This document shows positions 36,683 through 45,905 of a stretch of DNA of 64,000 nucleotides, piece by piece. Origin of the DNA: Nostoc sp. NIES-3756 (GTDB taxonomy: Bacteria; Cyanobacteriota; Cyanobacteriia; Cyanobacteriales; Nostocaceae); NCBI RefSeq assembly GCF_001548375.1, contig NZ_AP017295.1, positions 5,966,001 through 6,030,000 of the forward strand, given 5' to 3'. The translations under genes and the position numbers were made by a program. The notes under the pieces are model-generated. The model had not been told where the DNA came from. It saw nothing but the letters and a program-made list of their open reading frames with translations, and searched no databases. Every line of letters starts with the position of its first letter. The stretch's first letter is position 1.

Positions 36683-37903
36683 ATGTCTATTCATACACTA
36701 TCCAGTTGGGAAGAATTATTAGAAACTGCTAGAAATCATACCCCTGCACGGAGAGTAAAAAGACCAGGACAAGCTCCTTCTACAGCACCAATACCCAGCA
36801 GTTTACACAAACTTCTACCAAACACAGAACCGCCAGTTCTGCTTTACCGCGATACTAATTCGTGGTGTCCCTTTTGTGAGCGAGTTTGGTTTGCTCTAGA
36901 AGAAAAAGAAATTCCCTATGCCACAGAGTTTATTGATTTAAGTAATAAACCCAAATGGTACACAGACTTAGTTCCCACAACTCTTGTCCCGGCTGCCAGA
37001 ATTGAGGGGAACTTAATATATGAATCCAAAGATATTCTTTTAGCTTTAGAGGAAAGATTTCCTCAGCCTGCATTATTACCAGAAAATCCAGATGAAAATG
37101 CAGTTGCTAGACAGTTAGTAGATGAAGCGGAGACTAACGGGTTTAGAGATATTGCTTATAAATTCTTGCGTGAAGCACCCACCGATGCTGATGAATTGGC
37201 AAAATTACAAGCAGCATTTGAAGCTAAGTTAGATGAACTTGAGCAAACATTGGCTAAATATCCTGGCCCCTTCTTCGTCAGTACATTTAGCTTAGTTGAC
37301 ATTATATACAGCCCCCATTTAGATAGATTGGCGGCTAACTTACCTGTGTATCGAGGCTATCACCTGAAAGGAAATCCACGTTTTCCTCGAATTAATGCTT
37401 GGTTTGAGGCCTTGAATCAACGCCCTGCATATCACAGAGTCAAATCTGATAATATTACTAACAATTTACTGTTGCGTCGTCGATGGGGTGTAGAACCGGT
37501 TGGTAATCCCTTACCTCTGGATGCAGCCGATAGCGAAAATATTCAATACCGAGCCGAAGCAGCCGAGAGACTAAGCGATAATCGAGAAGTTGCGATCGCA
37601 GATATTATCAAAAATTCTGGAGTCCAAGCATTAGCAGCAGATGGTGACTTTACCACAGTTAAAGAAGCTGTTGATTTTCACCTCCGACAACTGGCTGATT
37701 ACCTCATTCATGGCAACGGCGAAAATTTGCCGGGTGGTCGGACTGGTGGTAAAAATAGCAGTGTTGATCCTATCTTCGCTGCTGTGGGGGCGATTACTTT
37801 TGCGTATCTAAGAAATCGCATCTGTGCGCCTCGTGATATGAGTGCCGGTGCAGCAACGGCATTCCGCGCGGCGATAGATAGGCTGTTGACATCGGTGTAT
37901 TAG
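36683..37903 (+). CDS. GST-family protein with CPFC motif and C-terminal extension
   Basis: 406 residues, about twice a normal GST. A thioredoxin-fold domain (about 51-125) has a glutaredoxin-like C62-P-F-C65 in TNSWCPFCERVWFALEEKEI and the cis-Pro region TTLVPAARIEG, then ESKDILLALEE. A helical GST-C domain follows (about 135-255). The last ~150 residues form an extra helical domain (KEAVDFHLRQLADYLIHG) that I do not recognise. The CPFC pair suggests thiol-disulfide or deglutathionylation chemistry. It is coupled to the methyltransferase gene upstream. Placing it in sulfur metabolism is inference from position. Confidence 0.8.
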   Translation: MSIHTLSSWEELLETARNHTPARRVKRPGQAPSTAPIPSSLHKLLPNTEPPVLLYRDTNSWCPFCERVWFALEEKEIPYATEFIDLSNKPKWYTDLVPTTLVPAARIEGNLIYESKDILLALEERFPQPALLPENPDENAVARQLVDEAETNGFRDIAYKFLREAPTDADELAKLQAAFEAKLDELEQTLAKYPGPFFVSTFSLVDIIYSPHLDRLAANLPVYRGYHLKGNPRFPRINAWFEALNQRPAYHRVKSDNITNNLLLRRRWGVEPVGNPLPLDAADSENIQYRAEAAERLSDNREVAIADIIKNSGVQALAADGDFTTVKEAVDFHLRQLADYLIHGNGENLPGGRTGGKNSSVDPIFAAVGAITFAYLRNRICAPRDMSAGAATAFRAAIDRLLTSVY

Positions 37904-37936
37904 GAGGCAGGAGGCAGGAGGCAGGAGGCAGGAGGT
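37903..37936 (+). repeat. GGAGGCA heptamer repeat (STRR)
   Basis: Starts at the last base of the GST stop codon, with about five units followed by GGAGGTAGAA. Confidence 0.9.
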
Positions 37937-38017
37937 AGAAAATACCTTCTTACTAACTTCCCACTCAGTGCGGGCTGAACGCCCCGCTTCCGCTAACAGC
38001 ACTCCCGACTCCCCACT

Positions 38018-39058
38018 TTAAAACACTGTTTGCCGGAGTTCTGGAAATACCTTAGACACCTTGTTTAACAAGTAATCGCCGTATGTGCCTTGAAATTGGT
38101 GGACACTGGCTTTATCCCAGCGATCGCTTTTATCATCATTGACTAATACGTCGGTTAGTTCAATGGGTTTGACTTCAGCATGAAAATTGGGGTCAAAGAA
38201 GAAAGGAAACGAAAGGCGATCGCTTGTTGAGAGGTTCTTCACGCGGTGGGGTGTTGAGCGATAGAGTCCTTGAGTCATGCGATCGAGCATATCGCCGATG
38301 TTGCAGACAAAGGAATTAGGAATAGGGGGCGCATCTATCCAACCAGATTTTGATTTGACTTGTAATCCGCCGATATTATCTTGTTTGAGAATAGTCAAAA
38401 CTCCATAATCTGTATGTTCACCCACACCCCATTCAGCATTAGATAAAGATGAATTAGGAGGATAATTAAAAATCCGAAATAATATCAGAGGGTCTTTTGT
38501 ATAACGGTCTGCAAAATAAGACTCCTCTAATCTTAAACTTAGAGCAATACCAGCCATTAGTGTATGTCCAAGTTGAGTCATTAACTCTATATAAGCAAGT
38601 ACTGTTTCTCTAAATTGAGAAATATTGGATGGAAAAAGATTGCGACCGTGCATTGGTATACCAGCTTTCACAAGTGGATGTTCTTCTGCTAGTTCAGCAC
38701 CGAAGTAGATGCCTTCTTTTAAGTCTGGTTTACCGGACGTTAGCTCGTTCCCTACAGGGAAATACCCCCGCCAAGCTCTACCACCATGAGCCATACATAT
38801 TTTCAATTTAGTGTCTAAATCTTGTTGGAAAAATTGTTGACTGAGATGTTCTAACTGCTGCTGCAATTGTTCATCAACCCCATGCCCAACAATATAGAAA
38901 AAGCCGTAATCTTGACACGCTTGTCTAATTTGTTCTGCTACTGAAGCACAATATTTCAGTGTTTTATCATCAGGGTTTTTGGTTCGAGAAACTAGCGCAT
39001 TAATATCAATTATTGGAAGTTGTGAAAACTTTTTATCCACAATTTGTAAGGCTGTCAT
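38018..39058 (-). CDS. isopenicillin-N-synthase-like 2OG-Fe(II) dioxygenase
   Basis: 346 residues. The DIOX_N-type N-terminal domain (QLPIIDINALV; ACQDYGFFYIVGHG) is followed by a double-stranded beta-helix with the iron triad His215-x-Asp217 (GEHTDYGVLT) and His271 (STPHRVKN), plus the 2OG-binding Arg281-x-Ser283 (RLSFPFF). All catalytic residues are present. Relatives hydroxylate or desaturate small molecules; TauD-type sulfonate dioxygenases are a different subfamily. It is convergent with the GST gene and divergent from the flavoprotein gene at 39147. A role in cleaving an organosulfur compound is possible but unproven. Confidence 0.87.
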   Translation of the reverse strand: MTALQIVDKKFSQLPIIDINALVSRTKNPDDKTLKYCASVAEQIRQACQDYGFFYIVGHGVDEQLQQQLEHLSQQFFQQDLDTKLKICMAHGGRAWRGYFPVGNELTSGKPDLKEGIYFGAELAEEHPLVKAGIPMHGRNLFPSNISQFRETVLAYIELMTQLGHTLMAGIALSLRLEESYFADRYTKDPLILFRIFNYPPNSSLSNAEWGVGEHTDYGVLTILKQDNIGGLQVKSKSGWIDAPPIPNSFVCNIGDMLDRMTQGLYRSTPHRVKNLSTSDRLSFPFFFDPNFHAEVKPIELTDVLVNDDKSDRWDKASVHQFQGTYGDYLLNKVSKVFPELRQTVF

Positions 39059-39146
39059 GCTGAGACTCTCCTAATAGATAGTGGACTAATAACTAAACCA
39101 TAAAAAAAATTATATCGATAATCCAGGGTATAAGGAGGAAAGGAAA

Positions 39147-40793
39147 TTGGTCACAACTTATAGAGAAGATGAACTACAACTGACTGCCGATGTGTTGGTA
39201 ATTGGTGGTGGCCCTGCTGCCGCTTGGGCAGCTTGGGCAGCCGCAGCACAAGGTGTCAAAGTCATCATTGCTGATAAAGGTTTTTTAGGCACAAGTGGTG
39301 CTGCTGCCGCTAGTGGTAATGGCATCATGGCTCCTTCTCCAGAGAATTGGGAAAAAGTTCTACAAGAGCGTTATCGTGTAGGTAAAAACCTCGCTAACTT
39401 ACGTTGGATTGAGCGGGTTATTGAGAAAACTTGGCTGAGTTTGCCGTTAGTAGAAAGTTGGGGCTATCGTTTCCCTAAAGAAAATGGCGAATCTGTACGT
39501 CAGAGTTATTATGGCCCTGAATATATGCGGGTAATGCGCAAGAACCTCTTGCGTGTGGGTGTGCAGATTCTTGATCAAAGTCCAGCACTAGAGCTTTTAT
39601 TAGCTGATGATGGTTCAGTAGCTGGAGCCAGAGGTATACAGAGGCAACATCATCGCGCCTATACTGTGCGTGCATCTGCGGTAGTCATGGCGAATGGTGG
39701 TTGTGCATTTTTGAGTAAAGCCTTGGGTTGCAATACCAACACAGGCGATGGCATGTTGATGGCTGTAGAAGCTGGCGGCGAACTCTCCAGTATGGAAGCT
39801 TCTAATCACTATGCCATCTCCACCGCTTTCAATGCGACTGTGACGAGAGGTGTTCCTTTTGGCTGGGCTAGTTATAGCGATGAAGCAGGGAATGATTTAG
39901 GTGGTTATCTCAATGGTCGTCGTGACCCCGCGTTCCTGCCTAATGCCTTGATGAAAGCCCCCGTTTATGCTCGTCTGGATAAAGCCACGCCAGAGGTTAA
40001 GGCAGTGATCGAAAAGTCTCACTTCATCGCTTTCTTACCTTATAAAAAAGCTGGTATTGACCCCTACACAGAACGAGTACCTGTAACCCTAGTTTTGGAA
40101 GGCACAGTCCGGGGTACAGGAGGGATTCGGATTATCGATGAAACTTGTGCCACCAAGGTTCCTGGTTTGTATGCTGCTGGTGATGCAGCATCGCGGGAGT
40201 TTCTAGCGGGTTTAGCTTCTGGGGGTGGCGGCCCCAATGCTGCCTGGGCAATCTCCACAGGGCAGTGGGCTGGAGAAGGCGCAGCAGCCTTTGCTAAGAG
40301 TTTAGGCGCTCATGCTAATGAACGGGTTGCCCGTCCTACTGGTCAGGTGGGATTGCGTTCTTCCTCTTCTTCCTCAAAAACATACGATAATGAAGCGATT
40401 GTACGCGGTGTACAAGCGCAGATGTTCCCGCTGGAGAAGAATTACTTGCGTTCTGAACAAGGACTTTTGGACTCCCTCGCCAAATTAGAAAGTCTGTGGC
40501 AGCAAGTAAAAGAGAAGCCAAAACAAGACACGGTGCGCGATGTGGAATTTTCTCGCCGCTCGGCAGCGTTGACGGCTGTAGCACGATGGGCATATTTTAG
40601 CGCCTTACATCGAAAAGAAAGCCGCAGCGAACATATCCGCGTGGACTATCCTGAAACTGACCCGAATCAGCGTTATTACCAAGCTACTGGCGGTTTAGAT
40701 AAGTTGTGGGTAAGACGCGATTGGATTACGGAAACCATTGCTACACCACCAGTCTTAACCACCCAAACCGCACCCTCTGTATCCAAGTCCTAG
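39147..40793 (+). CDS. APS-reductase/fumarate-reductase-like FAD flavoprotein
   Basis: 548 residues. An N-terminal dinucleotide-binding fold (VLVIGGGPAAAWAAWAAAAQG), the FAD motif GTSGAAAASGNGIMAP and a C-terminal GLYAAGDAASREFLAGLASGG segment are typical of the SdhA/FrdA/AprA family. The start is TTG at 39147, well supported by AAGGAGG 8 bp upstream. Twelve bases after its stop comes a 2x[4Fe-4S] ferredoxin gene, as in AprAB. Similar flavoprotein-ferredoxin pairs occur with sulfonate-utilisation genes in bacteria, where a role in sulfite or APS chemistry is suspected. That specific reaction is inference here. Confidence 0.85.
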   Translation: MVTTYREDELQLTADVLVIGGGPAAAWAAWAAAAQGVKVIIADKGFLGTSGAAAASGNGIMAPSPENWEKVLQERYRVGKNLANLRWIERVIEKTWLSLPLVESWGYRFPKENGESVRQSYYGPEYMRVMRKNLLRVGVQILDQSPALELLLADDGSVAGARGIQRQHHRAYTVRASAVVMANGGCAFLSKALGCNTNTGDGMLMAVEAGGELSSMEASNHYAISTAFNATVTRGVPFGWASYSDEAGNDLGGYLNGRRDPAFLPNALMKAPVYARLDKATPEVKAVIEKSHFIAFLPYKKAGIDPYTERVPVTLVLEGTVRGTGGIRIIDETCATKVPGLYAAGDAASREFLAGLASGGGGPNAAWAISTGQWAGEGAAAFAKSLGAHANERVARPTGQVGLRSSSSSSKTYDNEAIVRGVQAQMFPLEKNYLRSEQGLLDSLAKLESLWQQVKEKPKQDTVRDVEFSRRSAALTAVARWAYFSALHRKESRSEHIRVDYPETDPNQRYYQATGGLDKLWVRRDWITETIATPPVLTTQTAPSVSKS

Positions 40794-40805
40794 CCGGAGC
40801 ATATC

Positions 40806-41147
40806 ATGATCGAGCTTGTTAGCCATAAACTCTGTATCAACTGCAATCTATGCGTTCAAGTTTGTCCTACTAACGTCTTTGATGCAGTTCCTGACCAACC
40901 ACCTGCGATCGCTCGTAAGGAAGACTGTCAAACTTGTTTTATGTGTGAGGCATATTGTCCTGCGGATGCACTCTATGTTGCCCCTGAGTCTCATACAGAA
41001 ATTCAAGTCAATGAGGATGAGTTAATTGCTAGTGGCATCATGGGCGAATATCGCCGCATTTTGGGTTGGGGATATGGCAGAAAAAATAATAGTGAACAGG
41101 ATACTGCTCATAAATTGCGCCAACTACCACGACCTTATCAGAGTTAA
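40806..41147 (+). CDS. 2x[4Fe-4S] ferredoxin, partner of the flavoprotein
   Basis: 113 residues. There are two cluster motifs: Cys10-x2-Cys13-x2-Cys16-x3-Cys20-Pro and Cys41-x2-Cys44-x2-Cys47-x3-Cys51-Pro. The C-terminal ~50 residues form an extension with WGYGRKN. It should pass electrons to or from the upstream flavoprotein; the gene is 12 bp downstream and co-transcribed. The arrangement matches AprB-like subunits but is shorter than typical AprB. Confidence 0.88.
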   Translation: MIELVSHKLCINCNLCVQVCPTNVFDAVPDQPPAIARKEDCQTCFMCEAYCPADALYVAPESHTEIQVNEDELIASGIMGEYRRILGWGYGRKNNSEQDTAHKLRQLPRPYQS

Positions 41148-41241
41148 TTGGCTTGCCAAAATATACAGTGGTTAAACCTCGCCAACAAGTTTTCTTTTTA
41201 GGTTTGAGATATTCAATTTTATTCACCGCGTGCTTTAAATT
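41148..41241. other. non-coding gap before terminator
   Basis: AT-rich sequence after the ferredoxin stop; nothing else is seen in it. Confidence 0.4.
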
Positions 41242-41268
41242 GGAGTGGAGAAAAACCACTCCTTTTTT
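41242..41268 (+). terminator. rho-independent terminator after the ferredoxin gene
   Basis: A 7-bp stem GGAGTGG/CCACTCC with a 7-nt loop, followed by six T residues. It ends the flavoprotein-ferredoxin transcript. Confidence 0.85.
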
Positions 41269-41796
41269 CTTTCTATAAAAAATTAATTAAACTTATATTC
41301 TTTTCTCGCTTAACTTTAATCATTAAATTAAATCTACAGCAATAATGATTTTTTGGGTAATATTTTGTGTTGATCAACACTCTATTTATATATAAAAATC
41401 TTTAAAATATAAAATTACTTACGTAGTCTTGAGCAAATTCAATAAACACAATAGTAATTGTTTTAAAGTCGTAAGTTTTAAACAATTACTAAGTTTTATT
41501 TGCTGATAGATATTAACAATATGACAGCGCCAAAAATATAAATCTTATTCCCATTCGTTCTATGTAAATAAAATAATTATCAAGCCAATTGATATTATAT
41601 GAGCATTATCAAACCCTCAACAATATATAGCAATTACGCCTCAATGTATCAATAGCCATACAACAAAGAGAAATTCGCAAAACGATAGTTCCCTCGTTTT
41701 GCGGTTTACTCAACCGTATCAATCAAATCTGCTTAACTAGTTAAAGATAGCAGGTACCTTTATTCGACACGATTAAAAATTGGAATTATTCCTACT
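41269..41796. promoter_or_regulatory. regulatory gap upstream of the sulfonate binding protein
   Basis: 528 bp without a convincing gene. It contains a perfect 14-bp palindrome, GTGTTGATCAACAC (41367-41380), and a perfect inverted repeat CGCAAAACGA/TCGTTTTGCG with an 8-nt spacer (41676-41703), about 95 bp before the ATG at 41797. Both are candidate operators or attenuator hairpins for sulfur-responsive control; neither matches a site I can name. Confidence 0.45.
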
Positions 41797-42840
41797 ATGA
41801 AGCTACCGATTTTACAAAAGCGTCGCACAATTCTAAAGCGTATTGTCCAATATTCCACAATAGGATTGTTTGCACTATCAACTTCTTTAGTTGGTGGTTT
41901 AATGCAAAGCACTCAAGCACAATCAAAACCTAAATTTACTGCCAAAGTAATTAACTTGGCTTATCAAACTTCTGGAGATATCGTTAAAGTCAGAAAAGTA
42001 GTAGAGCCACGTTTTCAAGCTTTGGGTGTTAAAGTTAACTGGGTAGGGCCTTTCCCGGCTGGGCCACAACTGATAGAAGCAATGAATGCAGGAAAAGTTG
42101 ATATTGGTAATGTGGGCGAAACACCACCAATATTTTCTCAAGCCGCAGGTATTACAGAGGTTATTTACATTGCTGGACGCACACCCAGCAGAGGCGAAAA
42201 CCAAGGTATTGTTGTTAGGGCTGATTCTCCTATTAAAAAAGTAGCTGATCTCAAAGGTAAGAAGGTTGCTTTTCAAAGAGGGTCAAATGCACATTATCTA
42301 CTAGCAAAAGCTCTACAAGAAGTAGGATTAAAAATTAAGGATGTACAAGTTGTTGGTTTAACTCCATCGGAAGCCCGTGATGCTTTTATTCAAAATAAAG
42401 TAGAAGTTTGGGTGGCTAGTGACCCATTTTTAGCTCTGGTAGAAAAAATTATTCCCATCCGTAACTTGAGAAATGCAGCAAGAATTAACACTCTCGGCGG
42501 ATTTTATTTAGGAAGGCGTACATTTATAAATCAAAATCCTGAATTAGTAAGAGTGTTTTTAGAAGAAGCAGACAAGGTGGGCGAATGGGCAGAGAAAAAT
42601 CCTACTGAAGTTGCCAAAGCTTTTGCCCCTGAATTGAAATTAGAAGTACCAGTTTTAGAAAAAGTGGCGCGGCGACGCACATTTAGATTAAGAAGATTAT
42701 CACCTTCCATAATTGCTGAACAACAAAAGGTAGCTGATTTCTATTTTCAAGATAAAATCATTCCTCGCAAGATAAACATTAGGGATGCACTTCTTTCTTC
42801 TCAACTATATGAGGCTATTACACCCAAGCGCCTGAAATAA
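41797..42840 (+). CDS. ssuA: sulfonate-type ABC transporter substrate-binding protein (SsuA-like)
   Basis: 347 residues. A Sec signal peptide ends near residue 42 (STQAQ). The mature protein is an SsuA/NMT1-type periplasmic binding protein: INLAYQTSGDIVKVRK, DIGNVGETPPIFSQAAG, GENQGIVVRADSPI, and LKGKKVAFQRGSNAHYLLAKAL. It delivers aliphatic sulfonates or related anions to an ABC permease. No ssuB or ssuC partner is in the window, so its transporter lies elsewhere. A strong hairpin terminator follows at 42856. Confidence 0.87.
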   Translation: MKLPILQKRRTILKRIVQYSTIGLFALSTSLVGGLMQSTQAQSKPKFTAKVINLAYQTSGDIVKVRKVVEPRFQALGVKVNWVGPFPAGPQLIEAMNAGKVDIGNVGETPPIFSQAAGITEVIYIAGRTPSRGENQGIVVRADSPIKKVADLKGKKVAFQRGSNAHYLLAKALQEVGLKIKDVQVVGLTPSEARDAFIQNKVEVWVASDPFLALVEKIIPIRNLRNAARINTLGGFYLGRRTFINQNPELVRVFLEEADKVGEWAEKNPTEVAKAFAPELKLEVPVLEKVARRRTFRLRRLSPSIIAEQQKVADFYFQDKIIPRKINIRDALLSSQLYEAITPKRLK

Positions 42841-42855
42841 AATCTCAGCAAAAAT

Positions 42856-42888
42856 GAACCCTGTTTTACTAAAAATCCAGGGTTCTTT
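42856..42888 (+). terminator. terminator after ssuA-like gene
   Basis: GAACCCTG and CAGGGTTC form an 8-bp stem with a 14-nt loop, followed by TTT. It is 15 bp after the stop codon. Confidence 0.75.
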
Positions 42889-42947
42889 AATAGATGAATT
42901 TTCGCTTGAACTAACACAAGCCCCACACTTTTCTAACTTTTATATTT

Positions 42948-43079
42948 TTATTTAGCAACTTCGGGAGCAATAATCTTACTAATATCGTGTTCGGTTAAAA
43001 ATTGATCATCAAGAACGCAGGGAGTAAGACAAAAAGATTTCCCATTTCCCAATCCCTGTGCAACCGTTAAATTACTGAA
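42948..43079 (-). pseudogene. 3' remnant of an unknown gene
   Basis: Read leftward, a 43-codon open frame without a start codon encodes a protein-like peptide (NGKSFCLTPCVLDDQF, then LTEHDISKIIAPEVAK and a stop). In-frame stops crowd directly upstream. It looks like the C-terminus of a lost gene. The family is not recognised. The rest of this gap (43080-43175) is AT-rich promoter-like DNA. Confidence 0.3.
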
Positions 43080-43175
43080 TTATTACAGTTATTAAGTTAA
43101 TAGTGATACAGCTAATTATGAGCTATCATAATTGGAATTTACTAACTGGTAATTTAGCTGAAGTATCACTTATTT

Positions 43176-44681
43176 ATGAGGTCAAAATCTCAGGGAAGCC
43201 CAATTAGCAAGCCATTCAGCATGAATATTTCTTGGTTCAGGCTGGGTATGGCTAGTATATTTTTATTGTCAGTCACTTTACGTTTTTGGGGACTTAGCCG
43301 CTTTAATACTTTAGTTTTTGACGAAGTTCACTTTGCTACCTTTGCCAACAACTATTTAATCCACAAAACGTTCTTTGAGAACCACCCACCACTAGGTAAG
43401 TATTTTATTGCTGTTGGCATTTGGTTAAGTCAGTGGCTTCCTTTCGGACATAGTGAGTCAAATACCCTAGCAGGTTCAGCACTGACACCATTTAGCTATA
43501 GATGGATGAATGCTTTGATGGGATCATTTATTCCTCTAATTGTGGCTGGTATAGCTTATGAATTAACTAAACGCCGCTCTTATACATTTATAGCTGGATT
43601 ATTTGCTGCTTTAGATGGGCTATTTTTAGTAGAGTCTCGGTATGCCTTAATTAATGTCTACTTAGTTATGTTTGGCTTACTAGGACAGTGGCTTTTTTTG
43701 CTAGCCTTAGAGCGAGATTCTAAAAAATCAGAAATATTTTTATCTCTAGCAGGTGTTTGTTTTGGCGCTTCCTTTGCTGTCAAATGGAGCGGTTTAGCTT
43801 TTCTTCTCGCTACTTATTTATTATGGTTCGCAGCTAAAATTATTGATTATACACAAATTCAATGGCAAAAACAGTCTGACCCTAATTTATCAAAAAATGA
43901 TTCTCTATCATTAGAACCACATAAGTTCAGAAAAGCCCCCATCGAAAAGCTAGCAGAACTTAGTGTTATGAATATAGTTCTTAAACTGTTAGTATTGCCT
44001 TTCATTGTTTATAGTATTAATTGGATTCCTCACATCCAATTAAATACCAACATGAATATGTGGGAATGGCAGAAATATTTGTACCTATCTCAAAAAAGTG
44101 TTGGTGCAAATGTTCACCCCTACTGCTCTCCTTGGTATAGCTGGTTATTGATGCGCCGACCTGTGGGCTACTATTTTCAGACTGCAAACATCGCAGGGGA
44201 CGGATTAAATCAAGTACCTCAGGAAATTTATTATGATGTTCATGGCATCGGTAATCCGATTTTATGGTGGTTATCGACGGGTGCGATCGCTTTCATATTC
44301 GTATTAATTCTGCAAAAATTAGTAATCCTTAATTCTCATTTAATTTCTCGTTCTCAAAAAATTTTATTAGTCAGAAATCAGAAATTTTGGATTCTACTTT
44401 ATTTATCGGTTAACTTTACAGCTAACCTTTTACCTTGGCTCTCAATCACTCGCTGCACCTTTCTCTATCATTATATGGGGGCTTCGGTTTTCTCTGTTTT
44501 AGCCCTTGGTTGGTTCATTGATCGTTATTTGCGCTATCGTCGCTTAATTTATCAACTAGTTGCTTTCTTTACCATTGCTTTTATTATCATCGCCTTTTGC
44601 TATTGGTTGCCTATTTATCTAGGACTACCTTTATCACCAGTAGAATTTCAATCCCGCATGTTGTTGCGTTCTTGGTATTAA
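43176..44681 (+). CDS. PMT-family (GT39) mannosyltransferase-like protein
   Basis: 501 residues, about ten spans. The first external loop has the catalytic motif FDEVHFATFAN (Asp-Glu) followed by FFENHPPLGKY, a clear signature of dolichyl- or polyprenyl-phosphate-mannose-protein mannosyltransferases. LLEW/PWLSITRC-type late-span sequence (NLLPWLSITRCTFLYHYMG) is also typical. It would glycosylate exported proteins. It appears to be an unrelated gene between the binding protein and the monooxygenase genes. Confidence 0.87.
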   Translation: MRSKSQGSPISKPFSMNISWFRLGMASIFLLSVTLRFWGLSRFNTLVFDEVHFATFANNYLIHKTFFENHPPLGKYFIAVGIWLSQWLPFGHSESNTLAGSALTPFSYRWMNALMGSFIPLIVAGIAYELTKRRSYTFIAGLFAALDGLFLVESRYALINVYLVMFGLLGQWLFLLALERDSKKSEIFLSLAGVCFGASFAVKWSGLAFLLATYLLWFAAKIIDYTQIQWQKQSDPNLSKNDSLSLEPHKFRKAPIEKLAELSVMNIVLKLLVLPFIVYSINWIPHIQLNTNMNMWEWQKYLYLSQKSVGANVHPYCSPWYSWLLMRRPVGYYFQTANIAGDGLNQVPQEIYYDVHGIGNPILWWLSTGAIAFIFVLILQKLVILNSHLISRSQKILLVRNQKFWILLYLSVNFTANLLPWLSITRCTFLYHYMGASVFSVLALGWFIDRYLRYRRLIYQLVAFFTIAFIIIAFCYWLPIYLGLPLSPVEFQSRMLLRSWY

Positions 44682-44764
44682 AATCAGAAATCAGCACAGC
44701 AATGAAAAATATTGTGAATTGTTTGGCTCACATCTATATTTTTAGATGTAAAACAAGCTATGAG

Positions 44765-45820
44765 TTAAGCAACTTTTTGTAAGTGTCGCACACGAGGTAT
44801 AACTTCTTGGGCAAAGCGTGTCATCTCTTGGACAAAAGGATTAAATTGCAGCATGAAAGTATCGATACCTGCATCAACGAAAGCTGCAACACGAGTGGCT
44901 ACAGTATCGTAACTGCCTACTAAGCCTGCTGCTGTGCCACCATTACCACCAACAGCCGGATTTTTGGCAAAAAGTTTAAACATCGCCGCTTCTGGGTCAA
45001 CACCTTTGGCAACACTTAATTTATATTGTTCTTCTAGCTTTTGCAGTGCCATCAACCGCTCTAATTCTGCTTGTGCTTCTTCGTCTGTAGGACGGGCAAT
45101 AACAAAGGCTGATAAGCCAAAGCGGACTGGTTGGGGTAAGAGACGAGGACGGCTCAAAACTTGTTTAATTACTTTGCGTACATCTTCAATCGGTTGACCG
45201 TTGATGAAGTAAACATCAGCTTGTTGAGCTGCTAAAATCTGCGCTGGGTCGGATGCTCCTCCTAGATAAATTCGAGGATAGGGTTGAGCGATAGAGAAAG
45301 GCCGCAGGCTCAAGTCTTGAATTTTGAAATATTCACCTTCAAAGTGAACTCGCTCACCACTCCACAAGGCTCTGACAACCTGCAACCATTCACCAGAATA
45401 GCGATAACGTTCATCATGGGGAGGGAAGGGAATATTAGTCCGCTCCATTTCTGGACGAAACCAAGCACTAATAAGATTTATGGCAAAACGTCCCTGACTG
45501 ATAGCGTCAATTCCCAAAGCCATCTTTGCTAAGACGGCGGGATGAAATAGTAAAGGTTTAATGGCTGCAATAATCTCTATACTTTCCGTAGCCTCAGCCA
45601 AAGCTGCGCAAGCTGTCCAGGTTTCCAACTGGTCTAAATCTAAACTACGCGGGTTAGCAAGATGCTGCGCTACTAAGGTGGTAACGTATCCTAAATGCTC
45701 CGCTTCTAATACTAGCGATCGCGTGCGCTCATAACTAGCATCAATCGGTTCATCTGGCGCATTCAGGGGGCCAAAGTTACCGCCAACAGGGGCCCATATA
45801 CCATAGCGTGGTTCTGACAT
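44765..45820 (-). CDS. LLM-class flavin-dependent monooxygenase (SsuD/SfnG-like), minus-strand copy
   Basis: 351 residues from the ATG at 45818-45820; GGAGG sits just upstream inside a TTG-started leader. Luciferase-like marks are EPRYGIWAPVGGNFGPL, AIKPLLFHPAVLAKMALGID, AISQGRFAINLISAWFRPEM, DERYRYSGEWLQVVRALWSGE and a GLVGSYDTVATRVAAF end. Such enzymes use FMNH2 and O2 to cleave C-S bonds of alkanesulfonates or sulfones; the exact substrate is unknown. It is divergent from a close paralogue at 45990 with a shared 169-bp gap. Confidence 0.87.
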   Translation of the reverse strand: MSEPRYGIWAPVGGNFGPLNAPDEPIDASYERTRSLVLEAEHLGYVTTLVAQHLANPRSLDLDQLETWTACAALAEATESIEIIAAIKPLLFHPAVLAKMALGIDAISQGRFAINLISAWFRPEMERTNIPFPPHDERYRYSGEWLQVVRALWSGERVHFEGEYFKIQDLSLRPFSIAQPYPRIYLGGASDPAQILAAQQADVYFINGQPIEDVRKVIKQVLSRPRLLPQPVRFGLSAFVIARPTDEEAQAELERLMALQKLEEQYKLSVAKGVDPEAAMFKLFAKNPAVGGNGGTAAGLVGSYDTVATRVAAFVDAGIDTFMLQFNPFVQEMTRFAQEVIPRVRHLQKVA

Positions 45821-45905
45821 TTTTACCTCCAATTTGGTGGGGAGTGGGGAGACATTCTAAATACCCCCTTGTTTTTTACGCTTATCTGTGCAACTCTCTT
45901 AATAT

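Noticed and set aside
38018..39058. TauD-type taurine dioxygenase
   Set aside because: The 2OG enzyme has the isopenicillin-N-synthase domain order and motifs rather than TauD, so a taurine role was not assigned.
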